Assembly (NCBI RefSeq): GCF_032884065.1
Contig: NC_088868.1
Coordinates: forward strand, 2,413,043-2,477,042
Direction of reading: 5' to 3'
Source of the DNA: Artemia franciscana
Taxonomy: Eukaryota; Arthropoda; Branchiopoda; Anostraca; Artemiidae
Length of the DNA stretch: 64,000 nucleotides
Shown piece after piece: positions 49,291 to 60,074 of the stretch. The notes below the pieces were generated by a model that did not search any database, had not been told where the DNA came from, and saw only the letters and a list, made by a program, of their open reading frames with translations. The position numbers and the translations under genes are program-made. Positions within the stretch are counted from its first letter, which is position 1. Each line of letters starts with the position of its first letter.

Positions 49291-49899
49291 TAAAATTGGT
49301 GCAAACAGTATTACTGGCTTTCAAATAAAGTGAATATTCCACTCCATGCCCTTTTTTATCCTCTTTATAAATATAATAATTGCTTCTACCACAAATTCAG
49401 ATTTAAGCACTTTTTGACCTCTTAAAAATGACCTATATGTGGGGTCATTACAAATCTGTAATAGCTTAGAAACAAATTTGGGCTATATATTTGTACATCA
49501 GGGGGTGGGGGTAAAGCATAGCATATATTAAATACGTAAACTAACCATTGGTGTATTTTTTTTATGTTTGTGCTGTTGCACTGGTGATTTCTCTTCTCAT
49601 TAAAATTCAATGTGCACAAACACATAAAAAAAACAGCAAAGATTAGTTTACTTATTTCATATATGCTAGGCTTTACCCCCACCCCCCCCTGATGTGCAAA
49701 TATATAGCCCAAATTTGTTTCTAATCTATTACAGATTTTTTATACCCCATATTTAGGTCATTTTTAAGAGGCCAAAAAATGTTTAAATCTGAATTTGCAG
49801 TAAAAGCAATTATTATATATGTAAACAGCATTAAAACAGGCATCAAGTGGTATATTCACTTTATATGAAAGCCAGTAATACTGTTTGCACCAATTTTAC
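49291..49899. repeat. 610-bp palindrome
   Basis: Arms of about 290 bp: taaaattggtgcaaacagta at the left edge pairs with tactgtttgcaccaatttta at the right edge, and matches continue inward through aataattgct, cctcttaaaaatgacct, ctgtaatag, tttgggctatatatttg and ggggtaaagc to a centre of about 40 bp. The tip carries tgctgttgcactggtgattt, the short repeat also seen at 27.15 and 55.32 kb. Family F sequence makes up the inner arms. Confidence 0.92.
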
Positions 49900-50490
49900 C
49901 CTTTTCCCTAGTTATATAGTCTGTATTCATTGAGATTGCTGTTTAAACTAGATTTTTAACATAAAGTAGGGGCAAAATTTTACTTTGGCTACTTTTGACT
50001 ATCTTTGAAAGAGGTTAGGTTAGGAAAATGAAACTTTCAGGGATGTGTCTGCAGGCTGAAGTATGTCCCAGGAAAGTATTTTGAAGTACCTACCTCCATT
50101 TCTTTTCCCTCTAAATGGTCCTTAAATTTTGGGTTATCAGTTTCTTTTTCTCTGGCTTTAGTTCTGAAAAGACAATTCCTGTTGATTTGCCATACTGTTG
50201 TTGCCATAACACTGGGTTTTCTAAATTTAGAAATAATCTTTTATGCCACCTCACTATAGGTTAAATATTTGGCAGATATTATTTATTCTCCATGAATTTT
50301 TTTTATTGGATTTCATGTGATGTCAGTTGCTTTCTGTTAAACATACATTTATTTTTAAAAATCAAGCTTCTTTTGAGAAAAAATTTGAATTATTTTTCTC
50401 TGAAAAATATCACTGAAATATAAAGTGATATAAAATATGAGAAATATATGAGTGATATAAATATCACTGAAATTTTCTCTGAAATATCAC

Positions 50491-51055
50491 TGAAAGGGGA
50501 TAGGTTAGGAAAATGAAACTTTAAGGGATGGGTCTACAGGCTAAAGTATGTCCTGGGAAGGTATTTCAAAGTACATATCTCTACTCATTCTTGCTCTAGA
50601 GGGCCCTGACCCTTGATGACCTTCAAAAATAGGCTATCTGTGTTATAAAAGTGAAACCTTACAAAATAGATCTTCTGCTGAAATGAAGTACAACAAAGTT
50701 GTTCTCAGCTTAACAACTTCGCTCAATCCCAATTTATAAGGTTTTAAAGATATGAAAAAACATTTCCTAAATTTTGAAAAAAAAAATGTTGATATGGCTC
50801 AGAATTCTACTCAAATAAAAGGAATTGAATTTTCAGAACTAAAGGCAGAGAAAAAGCAAATGGTACCTGAAAATTAAGGTAAAATGTTGTTTTGTCAAAA
50901 TTTCAATAGGTATAGACCTGTCATGGAGTCAAATTTTAGGGCTCTCTAGAGGGAGAAAAAGTGGAGGTGGGTACTTTAAAATACCTACCCAGGATATGCT
51001 TTAGCCTATAGACCCATCCCTGAAAGTTTCATTTTCCTAACCTAACTTCTTTCTG
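50491..51055. repeat. fold-back element, family E
   Basis: Left arm: ataggttaggaaaatgaaac and gtatgtcctgggaaggta. Right arm: the reverse complement, from cctaggatatgc-like sequence to gtttcattttcctaacctaa. Single copies of the arm are at 50.01-50.12, 59.94-60.07 and, weaker, 60.71-60.80 kb. Confidence 0.75.
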
Positions 51056-51639
51056 AGATAGCAAGAAGTAACTCAACTAGAATTTTACCTTTTATCTGTC
51101 TGGTAAAAAACATCCTTCAAATTTTAGATATGCTCTAATTATATAGGGGCAAAAAAAATGCTTTTTAAAATTGCCATTATGAGGTAAGATATTAGCTAAA
51201 ATGCCTGTATAAAGCAAACTAGCCTACCTAGGGAGTCAAAACACTTGAATTTGCTTGCTGCTTCTTCAACAGTGGCAAATAGTCTGACAATGAGTAAAGT
51301 ATGGAATTTAAGTCAGAAATGCCTTTTATGCCTTTTCTATTCTCACCAAAATAAAACACAAATCCCATGTTGACTTGCACAAAAACCTCAAGATAAGTTG
51401 TAGTAATTGGTCCTTTAGCCTGATGTAGCTGCTATTTGCTGCTATGAGTGCATAGTTTATAATGGGAGCTTAAAATTGTCTTGGCAAGCTGCATGGTTGA
51501 GTATACAACCCTCTAGGCTATACTCTCTTTCTTTATGTGAATATTATTGTTTAAAAATGATCAAGCTTCACATTAATCTCCTTTCATGACTTATAGTTGA
51601 AATTTGCTAGGGAAATATTTATTCCACTAAAAACTCACC

Positions 51640-52130
51640 ACCTATTTTTGAATTTCAATTATACAGCCCTGTTTTTTTTTTACCCCCCTTAAGCCTGTAT
51701 CCAGTTTCTGATAGCCATTTAAATTTCATTTTGTCTGTTGCTCATTTCTTGTCAATATTACTGAGGGGTCACAGATAAGCACTAGAGTCCTCATTGATAA
51801 ATAATATGTGCTTGTATATATATAGCTTGTTGCTACTTATTTTTCTCTGGGAATACAATGTTTGATGTGGCATAAACCAAAGAAAGGACCTGTAGGCCTA
51901 GAGAAAAATATGTTAAGAAAACCGATTTTTATAATTGCACAATAATTATAGCTTACATAATTTTACATGCAGTCCTGCTCTACTTTACCCCCAACCCTCC
52001 TAATATAGAAATATATAGCTGAAGTTACATGTTACCTGTTGATTCTGCCAATCTATCCCTCAACCTTTAATTCCCTGTTAATTGAAGCAATTGCAACAAA
52101 GCAAGAATGGCGGAAAAGGTAACAGGTGAC
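51640..52130 (-). repeat. family G repeat, inverted copy
   Basis: Reverse-complement match to 54.06-54.37 kb: ccaaccctcctaatata, ttctgccaatctatccctca, tcatttcttgtcaatatt and atacagccctgt are shared. Confidence 0.75.
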
Positions 52131-53016
52131 AGAATACATTGGAACTACATAATTTTGGCTATATATTTACACATTAGGCAGGTTGGAGGTAAATTATAGT
52201 ATAAAGATGCATGTTTTTCCCTTTGGTATGTAGGCTAAGTAGAAGATCACTTGTACCTGATGCTGTCCCTGTTGTTTTCAGTTGGATTGGAAACATCCAA
52301 AGAAAGTTTCCTTTGAAAAGGAAAGGTGAGATTGCCCAAAAGTGAGATTGAATTTGTCAAAGCTTGGAGGTTTGCCCCTTCAGTCTGTTTAAAGGAAAAT
52401 GGATTCATAATTGAAGCTTTGTTCATTTCAATCTTAAGGGTGACCAATATTTGTGACAATTCATTAAATGGTTGTAAAGGGATACTTTTGTTTATTCATT
52501 AGTCTTCTTTGTTTACTAACAGTTTTTTTTTTAATCTTTAAATTGATATCCATTTCTTACAAATTTTTATTGATACCAGAGGTCCATTTGCAAGTTTTCA
52601 CCTACTTTGTAATCCCTGGTCTCACAATTACATTTAAATTTACTGAAGCTAGGACACACAGAACTCCTATCTATTTAAAGAAAATCAATGGATATAAGTA
52701 GGTTTTATTGTATTTAAGCCCTAGGGCCATGGCAATTAAAAACAAAATAAAGGAGATTAACTTTAAAATACTTGACATTAAATAAGCATAATAGCCACAA
52801 AGAAAAACAAATAACAAAATTATACTTCTGTGTTCAGTTGCCAACCTGAGCAACTGTCATAAATTTTTAAATCTTGCAGAAGATTCACAAGCTATCTCTC
52901 ATGACCAACAAATTTGTCCATACATCCACATTTCAGGGAAATGGAAGGACCATCACACTGGTATTCTTCATTTCTACTTATATTTAATGGGTTTGAAAGA
53001 AAGTTTCTATGGCTAA

Positions 53017-53289
53017 GTCAGTAGGCCAGTAAAGGACCTGGTGGTCCTTTAGCCAGGTAGTGCAATAGGAAGCTAAGGACCAGCCAGCCTATTCTCTTGC
53101 ATGCCCTTCCTCCTTACTGTCCCTAGATTTCCATCTGTACTCATTTAAAGTTGGGCCAATTCTAGCTGAGGTTAGTCATATTACCAACCCCTATCCAAAA
53201 CCAAATAAACTGGCAATGCCAGGAATTAAACCTATACACCTTGGACAAAGTGTTCCAACCCAAAGCGCCTACCACTTAGCGAGGAACAC
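53017..53289 (-). mobile_element. tRNA-derived SINE
   Basis: On the minus strand it begins cctcgctaagtggtaggcgc (A-box-like tggtaggcgc) and has a B-box-like ggtttaattcctgg about 40 bases later. A body follows with ggttttggataggggttgg, gtaaggaggaagggcatgca and ctggctaaaggaccaccagg. A pol III promoter of this kind is the mark of a tRNA-derived SINE. There is no coding role. A second copy lies at 58.5 kb. Confidence 0.72.
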
Positions 53290-54055
53290 AAATTTGACCA
53301 GAGAACAATAATTATTTCAAAAAAAAATTGCTATAGTTGTCCCACTACTGTCCTATAAATGCTATAGGCCCATTTTATTTAGACAAATCAATTTAAGACA
53401 GGTATCAACAAAACTCCATCAGGGATTGTATTTGCTTAAAATACAATCAAGCTACGTGAATGCTCAGCTTTGTGATATTCTAGTCTTGAAATAATAAAAA
53501 AAAGAGAAAATTTATATTTTTTATTTATTTTTCACCAACTCATTTGAGCAAAATCATTTGTGACAGCCAAATGCCCATGGTTGGCTTAGAACCTCTCTAA
53601 ATGCTCTGAAACAGCAGGAATTTAAAAAAATTATACTAATCAGCATTAAACTGTCCCTTAAATTTGAACAGGTGTATTTAATTTGAAAATGATGCTACTG
53701 CTAGTCAGGTTACTGTGCTGTTCCCACTGGCTCTACTGCAGTTAAAAATGGGCAGTTACCACGCAGTAACTGCAGTTACTGAAAAACCATCAGCTGGAAC
53801 ACACCCATAAGCAATTATATCCGTATATTATATCAATTATATATCTTATATTATATTATTATATTATATATATATATACATAAGCAATTATATCAATTAT
53901 ATCTTATAGCAATTATATCTGTAAAGAACATACAAAAAGGCATCAAGTAGTATATTCACTTTATTTTTAAGTCAAAATATGAAAAAAACAAAAAATTTAC
54001 TCCCAACCTGCCTAATTTGCTAATATATAGCCCAAATTATAAATTTTAAATGTAT
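53290..54055. other. unassigned sequence with short AT repeats
   Basis: Includes a small tatattatat cluster at 53.82-53.88 kb and a family F fragment near 53.94-54.03 kb (caacctgcctaatttgctaa). Confidence 0.4.
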
Positions 54056-54059
54056 TTTG

Positions 54060-54660
54060 CCACCTTTTAGCCTACTTATTTTTCCAGTTCTTGTTTTGCC
54101 ACAGTTGCTTCAATTATCAGGTACTATGGTTGAGGTATAGATTGGCAGAATAAATAGGAAATATGCAATTTCAGCCTTAGATTTCCATATTAGGAGGGTT
54201 GGTGCTAAAGTAAAGCAGAGCTGCATACTTCTCTAGTGCTTAAGTATGATCCCTTAGCAATATTGACAAGAAATGAGTAACAGAAAAAATTCAATTTGGA
54301 CTAAATGGCAATCAGGAACTGGATACAGGCTAAAGGGGGCCAAAAACAGGGCTGTATTATTGGAGGTCAAAGAACTCCAATTATACAGTGATTTTAAAAA
54401 AATCACTGTATATAAGTGATTTTTTAGTGAACTAAACGCTTCCCTTGCTAATTTAGGACTTTAAATTGATTAGCCTACTGGAATTTACCTATCCTATGCA
54501 ATTGAAATATTTTACCTTTCCAGAGCATTAAGACAATCCATCACAATAAAAAAAAAAAAAATATCCAAGGCATCTTGAATGGAATGACTAAAAGAAGAAA
54601 AATGAAAATCACAATTTGCAATCTAACAATTAGACTTCTGGCCACACAAATTGTATTAGG
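54060..54660 (+). repeat. family G repeat
   Basis: cagttgcttcaattatcagg, agattggcagaataa, aatattgacaagaaatgagt, aactggatacaggctaaagg and cattaagacaatccatcaca. Matches 51.64-52.13 kb inverted and 61.14-61.54 kb directly. Confidence 0.72.
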
Positions 54661-55009
54661 ATACCCAGCTCTGAAATAATTGCTCAAGTAGCTTTGCAGT
54701 AACTTTAACTAATATTGCAATAACTTTATAAGTTTTTTCTTAACCATTTTATTATCTACCTATCCCCCCACCCAGTAAAAGATAAAACCCACCCACCCAC
54801 ACAAGAAAAAAACCAGTTTTAACAAGGATAATAACATAGTTTCTAAGTCTATTTTAGTGCAACCTACCCAACAACAAAAAATCTGGCTCAATAACTCACC
54901 ACACTGGTACACAAAAATGGTGCCTTCATCCTGGATCCATCTGAACACATACTCCATGACTACCTATAATTAAAACTTTTGCCCTCTTTCCGAGTTAACT
55001 TGAGACGAA

Positions 55010-55162
55010 CGTACAAAATGTAAAAGTTGTTAAAAGTCAACTTTTCATTAACTTTCAGTCAACTTTTACAAATCGAACGCTAAAAGTTAACTCGGAATCA
55101 CAAATAAAACGTCAGAATGCTGGTTTCAGTCAACTTGGAATGTGATTCGAACGCAACTTTGG
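55010..55162 (-). repeat. gcgttcga/agtcaactttt-rich repeat, right copy
   Basis: Contains aaagtcaacttttcattaac, agtcaacttttacaaatcga, acgctaaaagttaactcgg and gtgattcgaacgcaacttt. Inverted with respect to 48.75 kb. Confidence 0.6.
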
Positions 55163-55179
55163 TATTTGTGCTCGTCTAT

Positions 55180-55720
55180 CCGTTTCTCAGGCTACCAGTA
55201 CCAGCATCTATGAACGTCATCATGCACAGCCTAAAGGCACCCGAATAATCGACCTTTTTATTTAACCTTGTATTGTAACCTTGTATTATATTTATTGTAA
55301 GTATATTTACAGTATATTATGAAAAGAGAAATCACCAATGCAACAGCACAAACAAATAAAAAAAAAAGAGACAGAAGGAGAAAAGGAAGACTGTTTTCCT
55401 AAATTAGTGATTAATATAGACCAGCACTTGAATGAAGCCTTAACCCTACTCATCCATACAATCACATAGTTCAAACAGCATAGCCATACACAATCAACCA
55501 TAAAGAATAATCCATGGACAGGCAGTCATGTCGTCAATAAGTATAAGTCGTCATTTACCAAACAACAGAAACAATAAAGACAAATAATTCAGAGGCAATT
55601 TATATTGTAAGTACTTGTGCTGGTTTATCAGTTCCTCAGGCTGCTAGTGCCAGCATCTAAGAACGTCATCATGCATGGCCTAGACACCCAGATGCTTGAC
55701 CTTTTTATTTCATTCTGTAT
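55180..55720 (+). repeat. direct repeat pair around a short interspersed repeat
   Basis: ctcaggctaccagtaccagc with aacgtcatcatgca (55190-55235) recurs at 55636-55675 as ctcaggctgctagtgccagc with aacgtcatcatgca. Between them is the gaaaagagaaatcaccaatg block (55320-55395). Confidence 0.75.
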
Positions 55721-56850
55721 ACAGCATATAGACTCCTGTGTCATCATTGTGTCCATTCTAGAGATTTCCCCCCTATAATAGAAATTTTTGAGGTCTGTTA
55801 GGGGCAAACTTTTTCATTCAAGGATTTTGGGATACAAGTCTGTCTGATTGTTTAAGGAATTTCTAGGTTTTTTTTCTATATCTAGGGATTTTTTTGTGAC
55901 ATAGCACGTAGATTTATTATTCAGTCGAATAAATCATACCAAAAGATGTACCAATGAAAGAAAATTTAGAAAATAGTGGTCCATTACACCTCTCAATATA
56001 TGCCAAATTAGCATTTATGCAAATATACTGCCTTTGAAACTTCCAATTTTGCAATATACCAGACATAGATCTGGGAGCATTATTATCAAGAGGATAGGTG
56101 AACCTAGATAATTGCAAATATGTTCCATACTTCTTATTTCAAAATATTTGCTTTGATTAATTTTGTATTCATATTTAAAATTTTTTACCCTCTATAATCT
56201 ATCAGTTCCAATAAAAATTTCTTCTATTAAAGCATTTCGTGGATTGGATATGAATAGAACAGAAATGGAGTCAATGGGAAAAGAAGAAGGTAGGCATACA
56301 TTAAATATAATTTTTGAATGAAAAGATTATATTATTGAAAAAGATAATAGGACTACGTGCTTTTCATAATAATATTTGTAATTCTAATTAGGTTTGTTCA
56401 ATGGATTATACTTTGATGACTGAAGTTGGTAGGAAGTAAGGGGGATAGGGTATCTTCTCTGGAAATTGTTTAATGGTTTTAGTTTTTACTTTTCATATTT
56501 AATCGAGCTCCAATAATTCTTCAAATTATTTTGTTTGTAATTGAAATGCTTAGTTAGCACGAATAACTTCTTATTCAATAGAAATTCAAGCTCTCATGTG
56601 CAAAAAATGTTGAATTTTGTAATTTTTGCCAGAAGGAAGATCACACATGTGTGCGGGGTCATAGCACCAGCATTTTTATTAGGGAGGGGAAAGAAATTTA
56701 TTCTAGTGCTACTGAAGCAAATTTATTATTGACCGAAAACGCTACTAGGTTAAATCCTAAATATTACACAATGCATAATAAACTATAAACAGTCATTAAG
56801 TAAGCATAAAATTCAGTAGTAGTGATCAAGCTTTTAATAATATTATCAGC
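55721..56850. other. unassigned sequence
   Basis: AT-rich. No supported gene. A few words (cacatgtgtgcg, agcaccagca) do not lead to a call. Confidence 0.35.
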
Positions 56851-56854
56851 AATT

Positions 56855-57140
56855 AGTTTCTGCAGGCGACAGAAGTATAATTTAAAAGTCTTTTGAGTGG
56901 GCTAATGTGCATTTCATATACATTTGGCTTTTTTTTAGCAGGTTTCATCACTAATGCTGCAGAACCTATACCCCCATACTTCCCCAACCTCTCATCCCAG
57001 CGAATGATGCTATGTCTTTTAATTGAACCATACACAATTCTAACAGCCCCGTGCATTGTGCTATTCAATTGCACACAATTTGAAGGTATTTTACCTTCAA
57101 ATTGACTCTTATCTTCTTTGACTCTTTTAGATTAAATTCG
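56855..57140 (-). other. unidentified open frame of about 95 codons
   Basis: The minus strand is open from about 57138 to a stop at 56853. It contains NSTMHGAVRIVYGSIKRHSI, IRWDERLGKYGGIGS and KKKPNVYEMHISPLKRLL. The composition (Gly, Arg, Trp and Met spread through it) looks more protein-like than its surroundings. It has no ATG at the start, so it would be an exon or a relic. I do not recognise the family. The plus strand of the same region is also open. Confidence 0.3.
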
Positions 57141-57539
57141 TTTTGCTAAACTTTTACTATGCGTGGTTCACTGAAATATTCCTGATGACTTTTTATTAAA
57201 TTGATTTAGTAGTGGGTTTACTGCTTTACATTAATAAATAGCATTGAGATTAGCGGGTCACATAAAGCCAAAGCAAAATGCAGGATAATTCCAAGTTTTA
57301 TTACATATAACTCCAAGTCTAATATTATATTGTAACATAAACCTTTTGATATTCCAAATTAGACGAATATACGCATAAAACAAACTTACAATACACACAG
57401 ACTTGTTACAAAAAGTGTAGTCGTCTATGTTTTTCTACATTATTTTCTTTTATCACTTTATCAAGGCCAATGAACACGTTTCGGTATCTACCCCGCTTGA
57501 AAGAATAGAAGTCCCAATGCCCACTGACTCAATGGCGTC

Positions 57540-57690
57540 TGTTTCAGACTCACTCTCGCATCCTGATGCGTCGGTCGTGACGGACTCACAGCTCGAATCT
57601 TCTGCATCGCCGATGCTTATCTTAGATGCGAGGCTGCGATGTTTTGGCGTGATATGTCTAGCACATTTTTCAAATCTTTGGGCTTAGCTA
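57540..57690 (-). CDS. candidate upstream exon, possibly Asx (strand uncertain)
   Basis: A GC-richer island in AT-rich DNA, open on both strands. On the minus strand it reads RFEKCARHITPKHRSL, then an acidic Ser-rich stretch DAEDSSCESVTTDASG. A strong donor GAGA/gtgagtc near 57542 is in phase 1, as the exon at 37917 requires. Arthropod Asx has an acidic Ser-rich segment between the HARE and DEUBAD domains, which fits. Against it, no good pyrimidine tract precedes any minus-strand acceptor, whereas the plus strand has a T-rich tract before atcaag/GCC near 57468. The sequence does not settle whether this is an exon of Asx, of another gene, or neither. Confidence 0.3.
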
Positions 57691-57709
57691 GGCTTAGTAC
57701 ATGCCTAGT

Positions 57710-57795
57710 TTTGCTAAGACATGCAATAGTTTTGCTATGCTAAGACATGCAATAGTTTTGCTACTATCACAAAACATGCAATAGTTTTGCTTAGT
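57710..57795 (+). repeat. short tandem repeat acatgcaatagttttgct
   Basis: Four imperfect copies of acatgcaatagttttgct or catgcctagttttgct in about 90 bp. Confidence 0.8.
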
Positions 57796-57814
57796 GTTGT
57801 AACTGGTAAAATTG

Positions 57815-57945
57815 GCCACGGTAAAATTGGGTATTTTACCATAATTTTACGGACTCCCGCAAAATTTGTATTTTACGCGATTTACATATTTTACCGGTAT
57901 ATTACGTATTTTACCGTTATCTTAAATATTCTACTGACCTATTTT
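57815..57945. repeat. cluster of tattttacc/ggtaaaat words
   Basis: gtaaaattgg, gtattttacc, attttacgg, gtattttacgc, atattttaccgg and gtattttaccgt fall within 130 bp, in mixed spacing. Confidence 0.6.
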
Positions 57946-58510
57946 GCAACGCCTTGAAATTTTCACAGCTTCAAAACATGCTTACTGTGCATAAATAATC
58001 TCTCTTTAAAAGTTAGACAAACAATTTTGGATATAATTTTCAAGTGGTGAAATACTAGCTAAAATTAAATTATATTAGTTGTTAAAGACAGAAAGGGCTA
58101 CAAACAGGATTTACATATGACAAACAAGAAAAAGATAATAAAATTAAATAACTCTGAGTAAAGAGGGTAATGTCAGCCAGTGGACAGAAAAGAAACGAAA
58201 ATGACAGAAGCAGATGTTTTGTCTATAACTTCCACCCAGCCGTCTCCAGTGCTACAAAAAGGAAATTCATTACTTTGAAGTAGCTCAAGCAGAGTAGAAG
58301 AAAGACTGAATCAGACAAACCAAAAAACAAGCTAGATTAAATGAAATACTATTCACCAACAAGATTGGGCAAGAATTGTCAACACATGTTATTTAGCCAG
58401 AGCAAACTTAAGTTTTGATGAGAAAAAACCCGGTTTCATAGTCACAAAAGACAAATGCCGGGTGACAGAATGCATTAGTAAGTAAGAATTATGGTACTAG
58501 ACCATCAAGG
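57946..58510. other. unassigned sequence
   Basis: No supported feature. Confidence 0.35.
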
Positions 58511-58514
58511 TCCA

Positions 58515-58745
58515 AACAGGTGGTACTAATCTTTGTTTTGTGGCCCTTCAGCCAGGAAGTGCAGTGGGGGATTGGGGGCTAACCATCCTGTGCCTTTGCA
58601 CATCCTTCCTGCTTACCTTCCCCAGACTTCTCAAGTTACCCGTTTAGAGATGGGTTGGCTCTGGCTGAGCCTACAGAATCACACCACTGATCACTGTCTC
58701 AAACCAAATAACTGGCCACGCCAAGGATCAGATCTCCCCTAGGAG
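58515..58745 (-). mobile_element. SINE, second copy (head truncated)
   Basis: Shares cagccaggaagtgcagtggg, catccttcctgcttaccttc, tggctctggctgagcctaca and caaaccaaataactggc with the element at 53.0 kb, same orientation. The tRNA-like head is cut after gccaaggatcagatc. Confidence 0.7.
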
Positions 58746-59935
58746 AATTCCAGGTCTTCTTTAAAAGGAATTGAAATTTCTACTCTCCTGTTTAAGTAAA
58801 GGCAATTGTATAGCATTACCTATAGTAAAGACCCCTAAGGCTTCAATAAATTAATGTTTGTTCATTTTTACCTATAGGCACTTCATGTGTAAGGGGTGGT
58901 AAAAAAAAAAACTTTGGAGTGGCTCAGTCAATTGGAAATGGAAAGTTCCAGTGTCATTTCTGAGAGTTAGCCTGCTTTTCAACTAATTACTACCGAATGA
59001 GTTGTTACCAACTTCAGAGTCTTCAAAAATTCTTCTAGCTTAACAACTCTTGTGTTTCAGCAGTTGTTTTGAAAGAATCTTTACATAAATACATAATCAG
59101 GTATATCTGTATTATATAACACACACTCGAGAAGTAAAGTTTGGTGAATGGTAATGAAATAAAACAAAATAGGATCAAAATAATATAATAGAGTTATAAA
59201 ATTATCAAAATTACTGCAAAGAACTATGAAAGAGGGGCCTCCCAGGCCGTATTATATTAAATGGGTAACCTAACCAAAATACTAACTAAATATTTAATTA
59301 AAATATAGTTACAATGTAGTATTCCATTGAGCCGAACCTAATTGTCTAGTATAAAGACCGTGAAAACCAGTTATTGTCTGATCTACGCGATACAAGCTCT
59401 TGACTGTGTATCATATAATACAGATGTATCCATCATTACTTCTAAAGGACAGACAAAGGCAGGGTGGAGGCAGAAATTAATATATTCTTCAGAGCCTGGA
59501 TGTTTGTCTGGGACTTCTGTCTGGGAGTTGGGCACAATTTTTTTTTTTGAAAAGCATCAAAAGTTTGTTTCAACCAAAGGGATAAACTAGACTGTTAATT
59601 AAGTTGATAAAACTAGATAATGGGTCAATTTCTTTTTTAAGGCCCAAGAAAATCAGAATCATTGAAAAATTCATTCGAAGCTGAAAGTGATGCTTAAAAT
59701 AAAATGCTTAACTGATTTTTTAGCTGCAGGGCAACTCTAAAACGTCAATTGTAGGCTACTCTGGGTACATTCTACGTCGAGCGATTATGACTAATAATGA
59801 TAAGAGGCCGGGCTTGGTGACGTTTTTCGGTGATTAATCGTCATTCCGGACATGGTGATTAATCGTCAATCACATTCCGGACGAGTCCCATTACTGGCAT
59901 GAATTTTGAAAAATTAAAAACGTTGGTTACAGCAT
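58746..59935. other. mostly unassigned sequence
   Basis: A small duplication ggtgattaatcgtcat / ggtgattaatcgtcaa with ccggac lies at 59.82-59.885 kb. Around 59.05-59.30 kb the sequence has the look of a decayed retroelement 3' end (gaggggcctcccaggccgta). No gene is supported. Confidence 0.35.
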
Positions 59936-60074
59936 ACACTAAATCATTCAAAATATCTTCCTGGGACATACTTTAACCTGTAGACCCATTCCTGAAAGTT
60001 TCATTTCCCTAACCTAACCCCTTTCCAAGATAGCAAGAAGTCAGTAAACTAGAATCTTACAAATTATTTAAAGA

